A stretch of 7,817 bases of DNA from Gammaproteobacteria bacterium. GTDB lineage: Bacteria > Bacillota_I > Bacilli_A > Izemoplasmatales > UBA1188. The notes under the pieces are model-generated. The model made no database searches, was not told the DNA's origin, and saw only the letters and a list, made by a program, of their open reading frames with translations. The position numbers and the translations under genes were made by a program. Within the stretch, counting starts at the first letter, position 1, and each line of letters opens with the position of its first letter. Positions 5,277 through 7,817 of this stretch are shown here, piece by piece. The stretch spans positions 1 to 7,817 of the forward strand of contig JAILNJ010000021.1 in the NCBI GenBank assembly GCA_024691665.1, written 5' to 3'.

Positions 5277-7343
5277 ATGCGCGATTACAGTTTAGACAAA
5301 ACCAGAAACTTTGGAATTATGGCTCACATAGACGCAGGTAAAACTACTGTGAGTGAAAGAATTCTATATCATACAGGAAAGATCCATAAGATTGGTGAAA
5401 CTCATGAAGGTGCAGCAACTATGGACTGGATGGAAGAAGAACAAGAAAGAGGTATTACAATAACTGCAGCCGCAACTACTACATATTGGAAAGGTTACAG
5501 ATATAATATCATCGATACCCCGGGACACGTTGACTTCACAGTTGAAGTACAAAGATCTTTAAGAGTACTTGATGGTGCTGTAACAGTTCTAGATTCACAA
5601 GCCGGCGTTGAACCTCAAACAGAAAATGTTTGGAGACAAGCAAATGAATATAAAGTTCCAAGAATTATTTTCTCTAACAAGATGGATAAGATTGGTGCTG
5701 ACTTCGAGTTCTCTTGTAATTCAGTAAAAGAAAGACTTGGTGCACTCTCTGCAGCAATTGAACTTCCAATTGGTGCTGAAGACCAATTCAGAGGAATTAT
5801 CGATATTATCACAAGAAAAGCTTATCTCTACGATGGCGAAAAAGAAGAAAACACAACTGAGATTGATATCCCAGCTGATATGGTTGACTTAGTTGAAACT
5901 AAGAGAGTTGAACTTATTGAAGCTGTAGCTGATTTCAGCGAAGAATTAATGGATGAATATCTATCAACTGGTGATGCATCAGTTGAAAACATCAAAGCTG
6001 CTATCAGAAAAGGTGTTATCGAAGCTAAGTTCTTCCCAATCATGTGTGGTAGTGCATTCAAGAATAAGGGCGTTAAGTTACTTCTTGATGCAGTTATCGA
6101 TTATCTTCCAGCTCCAACTGAAGTTGAAATGATTCATGCAACTGATCTTAATGGTAACGAAAAGGTACTTGGTTATTCAGATGATGAACCATTCGCAGCT
6201 CTTGCTTTCAAAGTAATGACTGACCCATTCGTTGGAAAACTCGTATATTTCAGAGTTTATTCTGGACACTTAGATAAAGGATCATATGTAGTTAATACTG
6301 TTACAGGTCAAAAAGAAAGAATCGGTAGACTTCTTCAAATGAACGCTAACACAAGAACAGAAATCGACACTGCATATTGTGGTGATATCGCTGCAGTTGT
6401 AGGTTTAAAATCTACATCTACAGGTCATACACTCTGTAGTGAAAAGAGAGAAGTTCTTCTTGAAAGCATGGTATTCCCTGAACCAGTTGTTATGGTGGCT
6501 ATTGAACCAAAATCAAAAGCTGACCAAGAAAAGATGGGAATCGCTTTACAAAAGCTTGCAGAAGAAGATCCAACATTCAAGACTTATACCGATAAAGAAA
6601 CTGGACAAACAATCATCGCTGGTATGGGTGAATTACACTTAGATATCATCGTTGAAAGAATGAAGAGAGAATTTAAAGTACAAGCAAATGTTGGTAGCCC
6701 ACAAGTTTCTTACAGAGAAACTATCTCTAAGGCTTGTACAGTTGAAGGTAAATTCGTTCGTCAATCAGGTGGTCATGGTCAATATGGTCACTGCGTAATT
6801 ACATTCGAACCAAACCCTGAAAAGGGATATGAATTCCATGATGCAACTACTGGTGGTGTTATTCCTAAAGAATATATGTCATCAATTGACAAAGGTTTGC
6901 AAGAAACAATGGAATCAGGTATCCTTTGTGGATATCCTATGGTAGATATTAAATGTACTGTTGTAGATGGTTCATACCATGATGTAGACTCATCAGATAT
7001 GGCTTATAAGATTGCTGCATCTTTAGCATTAAAGAATGCTAAGAGCCAAGCTAACCCACAACTTCTAGAACCTATTATGGCAGTTGACGTAGTAGTTCCT
7101 GAAAGTTATCTTGGTAACGTTATTGGTGACTTAACTTCAAGAAGAGGTAGAATCCAAGGCCAAGACATCCACGACAATGCAGTTAAAATTTCTGCACTTG
7201 TTCCACTAGCAAATATGTTCGGTTACACTACTGCATTAAGAAGCGTAACACAAGGTAGAGGTACTTCAACAATGAGATTCTCTCATTATGAACCAGCCCC
7301 TAAGACTATCCAAGAAGAAATCGTAAAGAAAAGAAACGGATAG
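5277..7343 (+). CDS. fusA: translation elongation factor G
   Basis: A 688-residue complete EF-G, the GTPase that drives translocation of tRNA and mRNA on the ribosome and helps ribosome recycling. The G domain shows AHIDAGKT (16-23), RGIT in switch I (58-61), DTPGHVDF (80-87, with the catalytic His84) and NKMD (134-137). Domain II, the domain III segment (EEDPTFKTYTDKETGQT), domain IV with RQSGGHGQYGH and domain V (ending with SHYEPAPKTIQEEI) follow in normal order. The sequence looks like the canonical EF-G1, not a paralogue or a TetM-type ribosome protection protein. The start ATG lies 19 bp after rpsG behind a weak AGG (5266-5268), unlike the strong sites of the other operon genes, so initiation may lean on ribosomes arriving from rpsG. 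The stop is TAG. Confidence 0.99.
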   Translation: MRDYSLDKTRNFGIMAHIDAGKTTVSERILYHTGKIHKIGETHEGAATMDWMEEEQERGITITAAATTTYWKGYRYNIIDTPGHVDFTVEVQRSLRVLDGAVTVLDSQAGVEPQTENVWRQANEYKVPRIIFSNKMDKIGADFEFSCNSVKERLGALSAAIELPIGAEDQFRGIIDIITRKAYLYDGEKEENTTEIDIPADMVDLVETKRVELIEAVADFSEELMDEYLSTGDASVENIKAAIRKGVIEAKFFPIMCGSAFKNKGVKLLLDAVIDYLPAPTEVEMIHATDLNGNEKVLGYSDDEPFAALAFKVMTDPFVGKLVYFRVYSGHLDKGSYVVNTVTGQKERIGRLLQMNANTRTEIDTAYCGDIAAVVGLKSTSTGHTLCSEKREVLLESMVFPEPVVMVAIEPKSKADQEKMGIALQKLAEEDPTFKTYTDKETGQTIIAGMGELHLDIIVERMKREFKVQANVGSPQVSYRETISKACTVEGKFVRQSGGHGQYGHCVITFEPNPEKGYEFHDATTGGVIPKEYMSSIDKGLQETMESGILCGYPMVDIKCTVVDGSYHDVDSSDMAYKIAASLALKNAKSQANPQLLEPIMAVDVVVPESYLGNVIGDLTSRRGRIQGQDIHDNAVKISALVPLANMFGYTTALRSVTQGRGTSTMRFSHYEPAPKTIQEEIVKKRNG

Positions 7344-7349
7344 AATATA

Positions 7350-7378
7350 TTGATATTTTTAAGTATCAATGATAAAAT
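7350..7378 (+). promoter_or_regulatory. probable internal promoter for tuf
   Basis: TTGATA (7350-7355), a 17-bp spacer and TAAAAT (7373-7378) each match 5 of 6 consensus bases, starting 6 bp after the fusA stop. Transcription would start near 7385, leaving a leader of about 47 nt before the tuf ATG. A 7-bp A/T-rich dyad (ATTGATA 7349-7355, TATCAAT 7364-7370) covers the -35. This would let EF-Tu be made in excess of the upstream operon products, as expected for the most abundant elongation factor. Confidence 0.5.
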
Positions 7379-7410
7379 AATTAAAGAATAAAAAATAAAA
7401 TAAATTTTTT

Positions 7411-7416
7411 AAGGAG
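7411..7416 (+). promoter_or_regulatory. distant Shine-Dalgarno sequence of tuf
   Basis: AAGGAG lies 15 nt upstream of the tuf ATG at 7432, well beyond the usual 5-9 nt. No alternative in-frame start codon exists between them, and the downstream sequence starts exactly with the conserved MAKEKF. The intervening bases are A/T only except for one G. Confidence 0.75.
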
Positions 7417-7431
7417 AAAAATTTTAAGTTT

Positions 7432-7817
7432 ATGGCAAAAGAGAAATTTAACCGTAGTAAACCACATCTTAACATTGGTACAATCGGCCACGTTGACCAT
7501 GGTAAAACTACATTAACAGCAGCTATTACTATGTACCTCGCTTCTAAGGGTCTTGCTAAAGTAGCTAGATACGATGAAATCGATAAGGCTCCAGAAGAAA
7601 AAGCTAGAGGTATCACTATCAATACTGCTCACATCGAGTACGAAACAGACAAGAGACACTACGCTCACGTAGACTGCCCGGGACATGCTGACTATGTTAA
7701 AAACATGATCACTGGTGCTGCACAAATGGATGGTGCTATCCTCGTTATCGCAGCTACAGATGGACCTATGGCTCAAACTCGTGAACACATCTTACTTGCT
7801 AGACAAGTTGGTGTTCC
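7432..7817 (+). CDS. tuf: translation elongation factor Tu, N-terminal part (cut by window end)
   Basis: The first 128 residues of EF-Tu, the GTPase that delivers aminoacyl-tRNA to the ribosomal A site; the full protein is about 395 residues. The start MAKEKFNRSKPHLNIGTIG is typical. The P-loop GHVDHGKT (19-26), switch I RGITIN (59-64, with Thr62) and DCPGH (81-85, with catalytic His85) are all intact. The frame stays open to the last base, so this is a partial gene only because the window ends. It is the fourth gene of the str operon, separated from fusA by 88 bp, a much larger gap than between the other members, which holds a promoter-like sequence and the distant ribosome binding site. Confidence 0.99.
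   Translation, partial: MAKEKFNRSKPHLNIGTIGHVDHGKTTLTAAITMYLASKGLAKVARYDEIDKAPEEKARGITINTAHIEYETDKRHYAHVDCPGHADYVKNMITGAAQMDGAILVIAATDGPMAQTREHILLARQVGV

Noticed and set aside
6439..6642. Plus-strand open frame within fusA
   Set aside because: It lies wholly inside the conserved EF-G frame and its product resembles nothing.
7349..7370. Hairpin after fusA as an intrinsic terminator
   Set aside because: The 7-bp stem is almost all A/T and is not followed by a T-run; it is better seen as part of the promoter region for tuf.

Overview
The window is about 7.8 kb of AT-rich bacterial DNA, best read as a low-GC Gram-positive or Mollicutes-like lineage (Bacillota/Mycoplasmatota). The grounds are the Bacillus-type ribosomal protein S12 with its long N-terminal insert, the dominance of AGA for arginine, TAA/TAG-only stops, intrinsic terminators with short U-tracts, and a lipoprotein-anchored secreted nuclease. 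Tryptophan is TGG throughout, and no in-frame TGA occurs in any gene, so the standard code reads everything here. The exact lineage cannot be fixed from the sequence. All credible genes lie on the + strand.

Region 1 (1-526): a near-perfect 100-bp inverted repeat (1-100 against 125-224, one mismatch) cuts off the 5' part of a FAD-dependent oxidoreductase gene of the phytoene-desaturase-like type. Only the C-terminal FAD-binding end is intact. It closes with an intrinsic terminator. The inverted repeat lies inside coding sequence and runs to the first base of the window, so an assembly or amplification fold-back is the likeliest explanation.

Region 2 (527-1951): a single-gene unit with its own promoter, a CPA2-type cation:proton antiporter carrying the Asp-Asp ion-binding pair, and an intrinsic terminator.

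Region 3 (1952-4218): a two-gene unit. The first gene is a 629-residue lipoprotein: lipobox, Ser/Thr-rich stalk, endonuclease I catalytic domain, helical segment and beta-rich C-terminal domain. It is followed 12 bp later by a 65-residue protein with two membrane helices and no recognised function, then a terminator.

Region 4 (4219-7817): the str translation operon rpsL-rpsG-fusA-tuf, with tuf cut by the window end. It starts from a near-consensus promoter with an 84-nt leader holding an 11-bp hairpin just upstream of the rpsL ribosome binding site. A second promoter-like sequence lies between fusA and tuf. The genes for RNA polymerase beta subunits and the L7Ae-like protein that often precede rpsL in Bacillota are not upstream here.

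No clearly new multi-gene system was found. The items most worth a second look are the fold-back at the left end, the nuclease plus small membrane protein pair, the rpsL leader hairpin, and the tuf promoter with its unusually distant Shine-Dalgarno sequence. No stretch longer than 300 bases lacks a gene.
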